DNA from: Steroidobacteraceae bacterium
Lineage (GTDB): Bacteria; Pseudomonadota; Gammaproteobacteria; Steroidobacterales; Steroidobacteraceae
Assembly (NCBI GenBank): GCA_017853555.1
Contig: JAFMJH010000004.1
Location: 62,001-126,000 of the forward strand
Length of the DNA: 64,000 bases
Direction of reading: 5' to 3'
Below, piece by piece: positions 27,862 to 35,732 of the stretch. Each line of letters starts with the position of its first letter. The first letter of the stretch is position 1. Under the pieces are notes generated by a model. The model did not search any database and was not told the DNA's origin. It saw only the letters and a program-made list of their open reading frames with translations. Made by a program: the position numbers and the translations under genes.

Positions 27862-29151
27862 ATGAATGGTAAATCGGAAAAGCTGAGCCGCATCCAGAAG
27901 ACTGCAGTCTCTTTGCTGGTGATCGCCGGCCTTATCAACTATCTCGATCGCAGCACCCTCTCGATCGCCAACAACTCCATCAGCACCGAAATGGGGTTTA
28001 CCGCATCCGAGATGGGGTTGTTGTTATCCGCATTTTCTTTGGCATACGCGTTCGCACAACTGCCGGTCGGGGTTTTGCTGGATCGCCTGGGCGCGCGACT
28101 CGTACTCGGCGTCAGCATGTTCGTCTGGTCCTTGGCTCAGCTGCTGGCGGGCTTCGTGCAGTCAATGCAGCAGTTTCTGCTCGCACGAGTGTTTCTCGGC
28201 ATCGGCGAGGCTCCGCAGTTTCCTGCCGGAGCCAAGGTGTTCAGCGAGTGGTTTGCGTTGCACGAGCGAGGTCGCCCGAGCGGCATCTTCACGGCGTCAT
28301 CGACGATCGCGCCGGCTCTCGCGCCACCGTTACTCACCGGACTGATGCTGGCGTTCGGCTGGCGCGGAATGTTCGCTGTCATGGGCGCGCTAGGAATTGC
28401 GGCAGCGATAGGCTGGTACCTCATATACCGTGACCGACGCGACGTTCAGCTCGAAACGGACGAGATCCGGTATCTGGACGGCAGCGAAACAACCACGCAA
28501 TCCGATGCACCGATTTCTTTTGCCGATTTTCGCAATCTGCTTACGCAACGCACCACGCTCGGCTTGTTGTTCGGCTTCATGGGCGTGATCTACATGGTAT
28601 GGCTCTATCTGACGTGGTTACCGGCTTACCTCGAGCGCGAGCGTGGGCTGTCGATCGCGACGCTCGGTTGGGTCGTTGCCATTCCGTACCTTGCGGGGAC
28701 ACTCGGAATGGTGTCGAGCGGGATGATCGCAGACTGGCTGCTGGCGCGTGGCCTGAAACCCATCGCAAGTCGTAAGTGGCCCATCTGCATCGGCCTGATC
28801 TGCGCAGCCGGATTCACCGTCCCGGCCGCTTACACCCCGAATCTCACGCTCGCGATCACGTACATCTCTTTGGCGATGTATTTCGTAAATCTCGCAAGTG
28901 GAGGGTCGTGGGCGCTCGTCAGCGTTGCTGCACCGCGTCGTCTGGTTGCTTCGCTCGGTGGCCTCAAAAACTTCGGTGGATACCTCGGGGGATCGGCTGC
29001 GCCCGTGATCACCGGGATGGTGGTCGATTCCACCGGCTCGTTCGTCAACGCGTTGCTGATCAGCGCCGCGGTCGCGGCGGTCGGCGCGTTGTTCTATCTG
29101 TTCGTGGTCCGTGACCCGATCGTCGACGACGCGGTTGCTGAAGGACGTTGA
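27862..29151 (+). CDS. MFS transporter, ACS family (hexuronate/galactonate type)
   Basis: 429 residues and 12 predicted helices. Helix 1 has INYLDRSTLSIAN, helix 2/3 the GVLLDRLGARLVLG A-motif, and RVFLGIGEAPQFPAGAKVFSEWF follows helix 4; these are signature segments of the anion:cation symporters such as DgoT, ExuT and GudP. It should carry aldonates or uronates with protons into the cytoplasm. An AGGAGAC ribosome-binding site precedes the ATG. It lies 27 bases after the RraA-family gene in the same operon and is the likely importer linking periplasmic oxidation to the cytoplasmic kinase/aldolase steps. Confidence 0.9.
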   Translation: MNGKSEKLSRIQKTAVSLLVIAGLINYLDRSTLSIANNSISTEMGFTASEMGLLLSAFSLAYAFAQLPVGVLLDRLGARLVLGVSMFVWSLAQLLAGFVQSMQQFLLARVFLGIGEAPQFPAGAKVFSEWFALHERGRPSGIFTASSTIAPALAPPLLTGLMLAFGWRGMFAVMGALGIAAAIGWYLIYRDRRDVQLETDEIRYLDGSETTTQSDAPISFADFRNLLTQRTTLGLLFGFMGVIYMVWLYLTWLPAYLERERGLSIATLGWVVAIPYLAGTLGMVSSGMIADWLLARGLKPIASRKWPICIGLICAAGFTVPAAYTPNLTLAITYISLAMYFVNLASGGSWALVSVAAPRRLVASLGGLKNFGGYLGGSAAPVITGMVVDSTGSFVNALLISAAVAAVGALFYLFVVRDPIVDDAVAEGR

Positions 29152-29163
29152 CCGGGAAAAGAT

Positions 29164-30117
29164 ATGCATCCAGGCTTCGCGAAAGTCCACGAGCTTGCAA
29201 AGACGGGCCGCCTTGACGAGGCGCTGGATCTCCTGCACGAACTCGCGGATGACGACGAACCGGAATCGCTGATCACGCTCGGAAACTTTTATTGGCAAGG
29301 TGGCCCGGTCGAACAAGACCCCGTGCGAGGCCGCGCATTGTTCGAGCGTGCGGCGGCAGCCGGACATCCGCTGGCGCAAGCCTTTCATACGAATCTGCTT
29401 GCCAGCGGAGTCTTCGGTACACGCGACTGGCCAGCCGCTCTCGCCCGCCTTGCCGTCGAGGCACGCTCCAACCCGGAACGCGCGCAAATGCTCGCTGCGT
29501 TGCAGTCGATGAACATCGATGAAGATGGCGGCCCGCGGACGATGCCCCGATATGAGTCACTCTGTGACGAGCTGGAAGTGAGGATTTATCGCGGCCTGTT
29601 CTCGTCAGACGAGTGCCGCTTGGTGCGCGCCATCGCCGAGCCCCGCTACATGCGTTCGGTCATTCACGATGCCCAGGGAAACGAGGTGCCGCATCCGCTG
29701 CGCAGCTCAGATGGAGCACCGCTCCATTGGTTGATTGAAGACCCGGCAATCCATGCGTTGAATCGCCGTTTGGCTGCTGCCAGCAACACTTTGTACGATC
29801 AGGCGGAACCGCTGCTCGTGCTTCGGTACAAACCCGGACAGCAATATCATCGTCACTTCGACGCGCTTGCCGGCCTGGACAATCAAAGAATCAAAACCGC
29901 GCTAGTTTATTTGAACGAAGATTACTCTGGCGGCGAGACCGAGTTTTCGCGCCTGGGGTTGAAAATAAAAGGGCGATCGGGCGACGTGCTCGTATTCGCC
30001 AACACCGACTCGAGCGGACAGCCGCACCCCCTCGCTGAACATGCAGGGCTGCCTGTCACATCAGGCACCAAATATCTTGGAAGCCGGTGGATCCGCGAAC
30101 ACCGGCACCTGCCTTAA
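29164..30117 (+). CDS. 2-oxoglutarate/Fe(II) dioxygenase with N-terminal Sel1-like repeats (prolyl 4-hydroxylase type)
   Basis: 317 residues. The first 110 residues contain Sel1/TPR-like repeats (LITLGNFYWQGG..., FERAAAAGHPLAQAFH). The C-terminal half is a prolyl 4-hydroxylase-like double-stranded beta-helix: iron ligands His231 and Asp233 (HRHFDAL), distal His293 (AEHAGLPV) and Lys303 that would bind 2-oxoglutarate (SGTKYLGSRW). No signal peptide, so it is cytoplasmic. It would hydroxylate a protein or small substrate, using 2-oxoglutarate and O2. It is the last gene of the rraA-family/MFS operon, convergent with the SMP-30 lactonase 4 bases away. Its role in the sugar locus is unclear. Confidence 0.85.
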   Translation: MHPGFAKVHELAKTGRLDEALDLLHELADDDEPESLITLGNFYWQGGPVEQDPVRGRALFERAAAAGHPLAQAFHTNLLASGVFGTRDWPAALARLAVEARSNPERAQMLAALQSMNIDEDGGPRTMPRYESLCDELEVRIYRGLFSSDECRLVRAIAEPRYMRSVIHDAQGNEVPHPLRSSDGAPLHWLIEDPAIHALNRRLAAASNTLYDQAEPLLVLRYKPGQQYHRHFDALAGLDNQRIKTALVYLNEDYSGGETEFSRLGLKIKGRSGDVLVFANTDSSGQPHPLAEHAGLPVTSGTKYLGSRWIREHRHLP

Positions 30118-30121
30118 CGCG

Positions 30122-31150
30122 TCACTTGAATGCCGGCGTCTGCCCCGCCAGTTTCACGTTGAGCTTGTACAAACTTGTCTCGGCAGTGATGTACAAAGTC
30201 TTACCGTCGGAACTCCAAGCAAGATTCGACGGCCCCTCGGGAACCTTGATCGTGCCGAGTTGCCTGCCATCGGGGGCGAATACCCAAATTCCTCCCGGAC
30301 CAGTCGCGTAGACATTACCGGCGGAGTCGGTCTTCAATCCGTCGGGAACTCCAGCCTCAGGCGAGGAGGTAGCATCGGCAAACACTTTGCCATTCGAAAG
30401 TGTGCCGTCAGCAGCCACTTCGTAGCGCATCCAGAGCCGCTTTCCTTGCTCTGAACTCGAGACGTACAACAACTTGTAATCGGGCGAGAACGCAATGCCG
30501 TTCGGCAAGGTCAAATCTTTTGCGGCGAGAGCAACCTTGCCCTTACTCACGCGATAGATCCCGTTCACAGGCTGTTCTTTCGACGGATCATCATTGGCTT
30601 TCGGCAACCCGAAGGGCGGATCCGTGAAGAAGAACGAACCGTCCGGAGCAAAAACCAAATCGTTCGGGCTGTTGATGCGTTTTCCGGCGTAGCGATCGAC
30701 GAGAGTCGTCACTTTGCCGTCGATGCCGATCTTCACGATGCGGCGATTGCCGTGCTGACACAGGACGACGTCGCCATCCGGACCCACGGCCATGCCGTTC
30801 GGACCAATGTACCCCCCGGGCGGAAGATCTTTGCCATCGTAACCGCCGGGATTCATCACCTCGCTGACCTTGCCGTCCGGAGTCCAGCGATAAAGCACGT
30901 TGCCCACGAGATCGCTGAACATCACCGAGCCGTCGGGGCGTGCAAGCGGCCCTTCGATGAACTTGAAGCCGCCCGCCAATTTTTCGACCTTGGCGTCGGA
31001 GGCGACCAGAGTATCGAGCCCCGGATCGAGCTTTACGATGCCCGACGGTGACGGGGGTGCTGTCTGCGCAGGAGGCGGCGCCTTGGCGCACCCAACAGCG
31101 GTCAGGACCAGGCAAGGCACCAAAAGTCGAATTGCAGAGTTGATATTCAT
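30122..31150 (-). CDS. SMP-30/gluconolactonase family lipoprotein
   Basis: 342 residues with a lipoprotein signal (lipobox TAVGC, residues ~17-21), then a six-bladed SMP-30 propeller. EGPLARPDGSVMFSD near the start is the first metal-ligand region (Glu), with SPNDLVFAPDGSFFFTDPPFG and LPNGIAFSPDYKLLYVS supplying the Asn and Asp ligands of the family; VPDGLKTDSAGNVYATGP closes it. It would open aldonolactones such as glucono- or galactonolactone to the free acids in the periplasm. I chose ATG 31150 because it starts the signal. Divergent from the Tat-exported isomerase gene, with operator site D between them. Confidence 0.92.
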   Translation of the reverse strand: MNINSAIRLLVPCLVLTAVGCAKAPPPAQTAPPSPSGIVKLDPGLDTLVASDAKVEKLAGGFKFIEGPLARPDGSVMFSDLVGNVLYRWTPDGKVSEVMNPGGYDGKDLPPGGYIGPNGMAVGPDGDVVLCQHGNRRIVKIGIDGKVTTLVDRYAGKRINSPNDLVFAPDGSFFFTDPPFGLPKANDDPSKEQPVNGIYRVSKGKVALAAKDLTLPNGIAFSPDYKLLYVSSSEQGKRLWMRYEVAADGTLSNGKVFADATSSPEAGVPDGLKTDSAGNVYATGPGGIWVFAPDGRQLGTIKVPEGPSNLAWSSDGKTLYITAETSLYKLNVKLAGQTPAFK

Positions 31151-31206
31151 GGTTGTGTTGCTACACGGTGCGGGTGAATCTATGATCGGACGAGAATAAT
31201 CGGCTT

Positions 31207-31220
31207 TGAAAACGTTCTCA
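31207..31220. promoter_or_regulatory. Operator-like palindrome (site D) between the lactonase and TIM-barrel genes
   Basis: TGAAAACGTTCTCA differs by one base from a perfect palindrome and by one from the site near 26863. It lies 57 bases upstream of the lactonase start and 55 bases before the isomerase start, so it could control both divergent genes. Confidence 0.6.
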
Positions 31221-31274
31221 ACCCGGATAAAAGCCGCTTCTCGCTGGGGACACATCGCTACAGGAGCTACCGCC

Positions 31275-32351
31275 ATGACCGGAAAGATTACCCGTCGTGC
31301 AACCATGACCGCGGCGCTCGCCGCAGGACTCACAGGCAGCGGCGGAGCCGACTCTGCGCCGAACAAAGCGACGATGAAAAAGTCGGGTATTGCCGGTCTC
31401 TCGCCTGTTTGGGGAGAGGATTTCCTGTACCAATGGAGCCCGCCCGAGGCGCTGAAGCGCGATCTCACCCCCGGCCCGTCCCACATTCGCCTGAGCAGCC
31501 AGAGCACACCTCGGCTGACCGGCGAAGAAGGCGTCGACTACGCGAAACTCTTCAGGTCGATGCGTGACGGCGGCTGGAGCGCTTGCGAAACCGCTTCTGC
31601 CGGGTGGTTGGCGCGCAAACGTTCCGAGTCGGAAATACGCGAAATCAAAACTCAGGCGAAAGCGAACGACATCGTCTTCTACGGTATTCACTGTGCCGGC
31701 AACATCATCGCACCGGACCCCGACGCGGAACGCTGGCAACGCCACATCATCGATGCCATTCATTCCGCTGACGAGATGGGATGCCAATTGGTTTTGACGC
31801 ACGTTGGCAGCATGTATCCGAATCGAAACACGCCTCACCCGAAAAACTGGAGTCGTGAGGCCTGGAATCGATCGGTAAACGCGCTCAAGCGTATTTGCCG
31901 CGATACGGCGGGAGTAAAGATCGACATCGCGATCGAAGCCGTGAATTCGGAGTCAATCAACAATCCATGGGCACACAAGCGGTTGCGCGAGGATGTGGGC
32001 GACCCGCGCATTACCGTCGGTCTCGATGTCACGAATATGGTGTTCTCCAACACCGCATTCCGCATGACCGAGTTGATCGATACGACATTCGATCTGCTGG
32101 CCGATCAAATCGCATACGTTCATGCCAAGGACTTTTCCTGGAACAGCATGATGCCAGGGCTCAACTGGGCGATGATTGGTACAGGGAACATGGATTACGA
32201 AACGTTTCTCGCGCGTGTGAGCCGACTCAAGCGGCCGACCAACATGCTGGTCGAATTTCTCACGACCAACGAGGAATACCAGCAGGCGCAACGAAACATT
32301 CGTTCAATCGCGCAGAACATCGGCGTCAAAATCTACGGTACTCAACCCTGA
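31275..32351 (+). CDS. Tat-exported sugar phosphate isomerase/epimerase-like TIM-barrel protein
   Basis: 358 residues. The N terminus is MTGKITRRATMTAALAAGLT, an RR-containing region plus hydrophobic stretch, compatible with Tat export. The xylose-isomerase-like (AP endonuclease 2) barrel carries a typical divalent-metal set: Glu221 (IAIEAVN), Asp251 (GLDVTN), His283 (YVHAKDF) and Glu327 (VEFLTT). The start is ATG 31275 with AGGAG 8 bases upstream; a longer TTG-started frame reaches 31206 and would run through the operator. Known relatives isomerise, epimerise or act on 3-keto sugars. Its exact reaction is unknown. Followed by the small exported protein at 32354 in the same unit. Confidence 0.85.
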   Translation: MTGKITRRATMTAALAAGLTGSGGADSAPNKATMKKSGIAGLSPVWGEDFLYQWSPPEALKRDLTPGPSHIRLSSQSTPRLTGEEGVDYAKLFRSMRDGGWSACETASAGWLARKRSESEIREIKTQAKANDIVFYGIHCAGNIIAPDPDAERWQRHIIDAIHSADEMGCQLVLTHVGSMYPNRNTPHPKNWSREAWNRSVNALKRICRDTAGVKIDIAIEAVNSESINNPWAHKRLREDVGDPRITVGLDVTNMVFSNTAFRMTELIDTTFDLLADQIAYVHAKDFSWNSMMPGLNWAMIGTGNMDYETFLARVSRLKRPTNMLVEFLTTNEEYQQAQRNIRSIAQNIGVKIYGTQP

Positions 32352-32353
32352 GA

Positions 32354-32863
32354 ATGAAAATTGCCATGAAAAAATCATTGTTGGCCTTTTGCGCAACTCT
32401 TCTACTCCCTGGCGTTGCTCTGGCCGCGCCCGATTTCAGCGGCTCATGGATTCGTGACAATGGCAAAAGTGAGCAGGTTTCCTATCCGCTATTTTGGCTG
32501 ACGCGCGGCGTCGACCCGGGCGGCCGAGTCAACGGCGACTTCATCCTTGACGTGCAGCAAGACGCGCGGACGATCAAGATCAACGACCCACAACGTCCGC
32601 GTCGCGTGCTTGAACTGGATGGCAAAGCTCGCACCGTGCCCATGGATACGGGGATGCAATCTGCCGCAGTTGCTGCTCATCTGTCAGCGGATACACTCAC
32701 CGTCGTCACCATTGGTTCCTATGGCGGAATGCCTGGCAACGTCGGCAGCAAAACTCAGGAAATATGGTCACTATCGCCAGATGGCAAGATCCTGACCATA
32801 GCGACCACCAGAGAATCACCGGCGACCAAACAGGACTTCAAAGTCATATTCAATCGCAAGTGA
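32354..32863 (+). CDS. Small secreted protein of unknown function
   Basis: 169 residues. Sec signal MKIAMKKSLLAFCATLLLPGVALA (cleavage LAAPDFSGS) leaves a beta-rich protein of about 145 residues with the motifs DFSGSWIRDNGKSEQ and TQEIWSLSPDGKILTI. It resembles small lipocalin-like or exported proteins of unknown function often seen with sugar-oxidation genes; I do not recognise a family with confidence. ATG 32354 is 2 bases after the preceding stop, an alternative ATG 32366 gives the same signal peptide. Transcription ends at the terminator hairpin just downstream. Confidence 0.75.
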   Translation: MKIAMKKSLLAFCATLLLPGVALAAPDFSGSWIRDNGKSEQVSYPLFWLTRGVDPGGRVNGDFILDVQQDARTIKINDPQRPRRVLELDGKARTVPMDTGMQSAAVAAHLSADTLTVVTIGSYGGMPGNVGSKTQEIWSLSPDGKILTIATTRESPATKQDFKVIFNRK

Positions 32864-32868
32864 CGGCA

Positions 32869-32894
32869 GGGCGCGGCGTGGGGCCGCGCCCTTT
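32869..32894. terminator. Rho-independent terminator between convergent genes
   Basis: GGGCGCGGC-GTGGG-GCCGCGCCC: a 9-base perfect stem with 5-base loop followed by CTTTC on the plus strand. It starts 5 bases after the stop of the small secreted gene and 17 bases before the end of the convergent four-cupin gene. Confidence 0.75.
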
Positions 32895-32910
32895 CATCTG
32901 ATTCCGTCTT

Positions 32911-34563
32911 TCAATTGACGACGTAGAGCAAACTCGCCGTCTTGTCGGAGAGATTGATATTCGAATGGGCGCTGATCCCGTTCGGCGGTGCGCGATAGGC
33001 CGATCCCATCGGCAACCGTCGCAGCTGCTTGCCGAGTAAGACGTCGATATCGCCGTCGGTCGCAATCCAGATTTCCTCGGTATCCTTGCCCGCGCTATAT
33101 GGGCGCGACATGGCCATGGCACGAAGCTCCACCATGTTGACGCTTCGGTACTGCGCCAAGCCGTCGTCTCGAACAAATAGTGTGCGCTCCGAATTTACCC
33201 ATGAACGCGTGATCGGATCGACGTTTCGCCCATCGACAATGCGGAGACTCTCTGATGGCTTCGCTCCGGCAGCAATCTTTTCGCTGATGGCATAAAAGCT
33301 CATGTATCGGTCGCCAGTGGCGGTGAGCTTGAAATCGAGCCCCGGCGTCAGCAAAAACGCCATGCCTTTTCTTAGATCGTGCCGCTCATTGCCTACGACG
33401 ATGGTCCCGGTGCCGGATTGGACGACGAACGTCTGCTGCTGTCCATACAACTCATCTTTTACGGCATGGGCGGAGGATCCCGGCTCGAGCATCACGTAAC
33501 TCACCGCTTCCGCATGCGTCAGTACCGCGCCTTTTCGTGTCGGCCGCAGTGCGTCACCGCCCTGTGCAGCCGTGAGCAAATCCCGAAAATACATGTTGCC
33601 GTGCATGATGCGCGGAAACGAATCGCGCCAATCACCGATGAACATGTCGATGTCGGGCTCTACCGTCCGGTTGAAGGGCGTGTTGTCCAACATCGCATAG
33701 TCGACGGCCTCCGCCTGCGGGCTACGCCCCGTTGCCGCCGGCCCCATGAAGATCATTTGCACCGGTTCATCACCGACGTTCAAGTTGCTGTGCGGCGTGA
33801 TTCCCGTCGGCGGGATTTTGTATGCTTCTCCCGCGCGCATCCGTCGCAAGTGCTTGCCAAGCATCAGCACCGTTTCCCCTTCGACCATCAACCAGCACTC
33901 CTCTGCAGGATGACTGTGGGGATGAGGGATCGTGCGCGGTGCGATCGTTATCAAACTCATGCCGCTCGGGCCACCGTTCCCGATGTGCACCCAGTGATTG
34001 CCGATGCGCCGATCATTGTCGAAGCGTTGAACGACTACGACATCGGCCCGCGGTTGATAATTCGTCGGTAGCGGCTCGGTGCGCACGTAGAAAATCAACG
34101 CTTCAGAGCCGATTGCCGCAATAGAGAAATCGAACTCGGGTGTCAACGTAAAGCCTGTTCCCTTGCGTACCGGATAAGCGGTACCGTTGACAACGAGCTT
34201 CCCTTCGCCGCTCGCGGTGTAGAAAACCTGACGCTCGCCGCTGACCGCGCGCCCGCTGGCTTTCGCACCAGGCGCCAAGGTCGCGCGACTGATCGCGGTT
34301 ATTCCCACGAGCACGGCCCCTTTCTTTTTGGGGCGCAACGGATCGCCCCCCTCGAGCGGCGTGAGAATGTCCTGCACCAACAAACTGCCGTACAACTTGC
34401 GTGATTTCGCCTTGCGCCAATCATTGATGAAAAGGTCAATGTCGGGGTCGACCGCCGAGTCGATCGGGCGCGGGTCCAATCCGTCTTGCCGCGCCGCATC
34501 GGCCGGCAAGGAAAACGTCGACAGGCAACACGCCGCGAACGTCAGCAGCAAAAAATTCTTCAT
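32911..34563 (-). CDS. Secreted tandem-duplicated four-cupin protein
   Basis: 550 residues with a Sec signal (MKNFLLLTFAACCLSTFSLPADAA). The mature part consists of two similar halves. Each begins with a D/E-PDIDLFI/MFIGDW segment, then a first cupin (VFYTASGEGKLVVNG / TFVVQSGTGTIVVGN), then a second (IPHPHSHPAEECWLMVEGE...GITPHSN / TEEIWIATDGDIDVLLGK...GISAHSN). Only the second cupin of the first half retains a full HxH...E...H metal set; the others are degenerate. I know no named family with this layout. It follows the lactonase-like gene by 4 bases in the operon from 36932, so a role in sugar-acid or lactone chemistry is likely (inference). Confidence 0.82.
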   Translation of the reverse strand: MKNFLLLTFAACCLSTFSLPADAARQDGLDPRPIDSAVDPDIDLFINDWRKAKSRKLYGSLLVQDILTPLEGGDPLRPKKKGAVLVGITAISRATLAPGAKASGRAVSGERQVFYTASGEGKLVVNGTAYPVRKGTGFTLTPEFDFSIAAIGSEALIFYVRTEPLPTNYQPRADVVVVQRFDNDRRIGNHWVHIGNGGPSGMSLITIAPRTIPHPHSHPAEECWLMVEGETVLMLGKHLRRMRAGEAYKIPPTGITPHSNLNVGDEPVQMIFMGPAATGRSPQAEAVDYAMLDNTPFNRTVEPDIDMFIGDWRDSFPRIMHGNMYFRDLLTAAQGGDALRPTRKGAVLTHAEAVSYVMLEPGSSAHAVKDELYGQQQTFVVQSGTGTIVVGNERHDLRKGMAFLLTPGLDFKLTATGDRYMSFYAISEKIAAGAKPSESLRIVDGRNVDPITRSWVNSERTLFVRDDGLAQYRSVNMVELRAMAMSRPYSAGKDTEEIWIATDGDIDVLLGKQLRRLPMGSAYRAPPNGISAHSNINLSDKTASLLYVVN

Positions 34564-34567
34564 GGCC

Positions 34568-35710
34568 CTACTTCCAGAGTATGAAAACGGGAGCGGAAAC
34601 TTTGGCGCGTGAAATTTCCGCACCGACGGCACCGGAATCGCCATCGACGGGAAACACTACCAACTCTCCACTGGCCTGATTGGCGGCGAGCAAGAACTTG
34701 CCGGCAGGATCAAGGTCGATGAAGCGCGGCTGCTTTCCGCCCGATGGCGTGAGTTGGTTACGCACCGGTATTCCGTCAGCGCCCACATTGAAGTGCGTCA
34801 CGGAGTTGCTGTCGCCGCGGTTGGAGATGTAAAGACTTTTGCCAGCCGGATGCAGCACTATTTCCGCACTGCTGCGACGACCTTTGTATTCGTCGGGCAA
34901 CGACGAAGTCACTGCCACTTGAGTGAACGTCCCCCGACGGGCATCCCACCGCAAGGTGATGACTCCCGGATTTAGTTCTGCAATTACGTATGCAAAATGT
35001 CCATCGTGCGAGAAGACGATGTGTCTCGGCCCGGATCCGGGCGGCACCGCGAAGGTCCCGACCTGATGCTCGGTCAGACGACCGACTCGCGCATCGAATC
35101 GATAGACGAATATCTTGTCCGCACCCAAGTCGATTGATACGAGATATTTGCCGCCCGGAGCGGTCACCAGTTGGTGCGAATGCGGCCGTTGCTGGCGCGG
35201 CATCACCGGGCCCGTGCCCTGTTGATGAACGACCTGCACGGCCTCGGCCAACGTTCCGTTGCGACGAATGGGGATCACCGCGATGCTCCCACTCGCTTTG
35301 ACGGCGTAGTTCGCGACGAACAGCCAGCGTCCGCTGCGATCGATACTGAGATAGCAGGGATCGATGCCGGCTGACGACACCGTACCGAGCAAGCGCAGCT
35401 TTTGTCCGCCAGCGCGGTCGAATTCGAATGCACTGATGCGATCAAACCCGTCTTGAGTGCCGTTTTCATTGACACTGTACAGAAATCGACCGTTCGGATG
35501 ACGAACCATGAACGAAGGATTGTCCGTTTCAGCTGCGACGGCGATATCGCTCAAGACACCGGTGTCCGGATCAAACCGGAAGGAATAGATGCCGAGGCTA
35601 CCCGTCGGATTTCCGTTGGAGGTGGTGTACGTACCGATCCATCCCAGACGTTCAGCTGCTTGTAGTTGCGACGCAATGGCGAGCAAAAGAAAGCTGATCA
35701 GCAGTCTCAT
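34568..35710 (-). CDS. Lactonase family protein, 7-bladed beta-propeller (6-phosphogluconolactonase-like, secreted)
   Basis: 380 residues with a Sec signal (MRLLISFLLLAIASQLQAAE). It begins with the Pgl/YbhE family pattern IGTYTTSNGNPTGSLGIY, followed by NPSFMVRHPNGRFLYSVNE, DPCYLSIDRSGRWLFVANY, PHSHQLVTAPGGKYLVSIDLGADKI, GPRHIVFSHDGHFAYVI (segments given separately) and QPRFIDLDPAGKFLLAANQ. Cytosolic Pgl works in the pentose phosphate path; the signal peptide here moves the activity outside, so an unphosphorylated sugar lactone is a more probable substrate. A GGGAGACCGAG site precedes ATG 35710. Confidence 0.9.
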   Translation of the reverse strand: MRLLISFLLLAIASQLQAAERLGWIGTYTTSNGNPTGSLGIYSFRFDPDTGVLSDIAVAAETDNPSFMVRHPNGRFLYSVNENGTQDGFDRISAFEFDRAGGQKLRLLGTVSSAGIDPCYLSIDRSGRWLFVANYAVKASGSIAVIPIRRNGTLAEAVQVVHQQGTGPVMPRQQRPHSHQLVTAPGGKYLVSIDLGADKIFVYRFDARVGRLTEHQVGTFAVPPGSGPRHIVFSHDGHFAYVIAELNPGVITLRWDARRGTFTQVAVTSSLPDEYKGRRSSAEIVLHPAGKSLYISNRGDSNSVTHFNVGADGIPVRNQLTPSGGKQPRFIDLDPAGKFLLAANQASGELVVFPVDGDSGAVGAEISRAKVSAPVFILWK

Positions 35711-35732
35711 ATCTCGGTCTCCCGATTGTGGT

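Noticed and set aside
31206-31274. TTG at 31206 as start of the TIM-barrel gene
   Set aside because: It overlaps the operator-like palindrome; ATG 31275 has an AGGAG site and begins the Tat-like leader.
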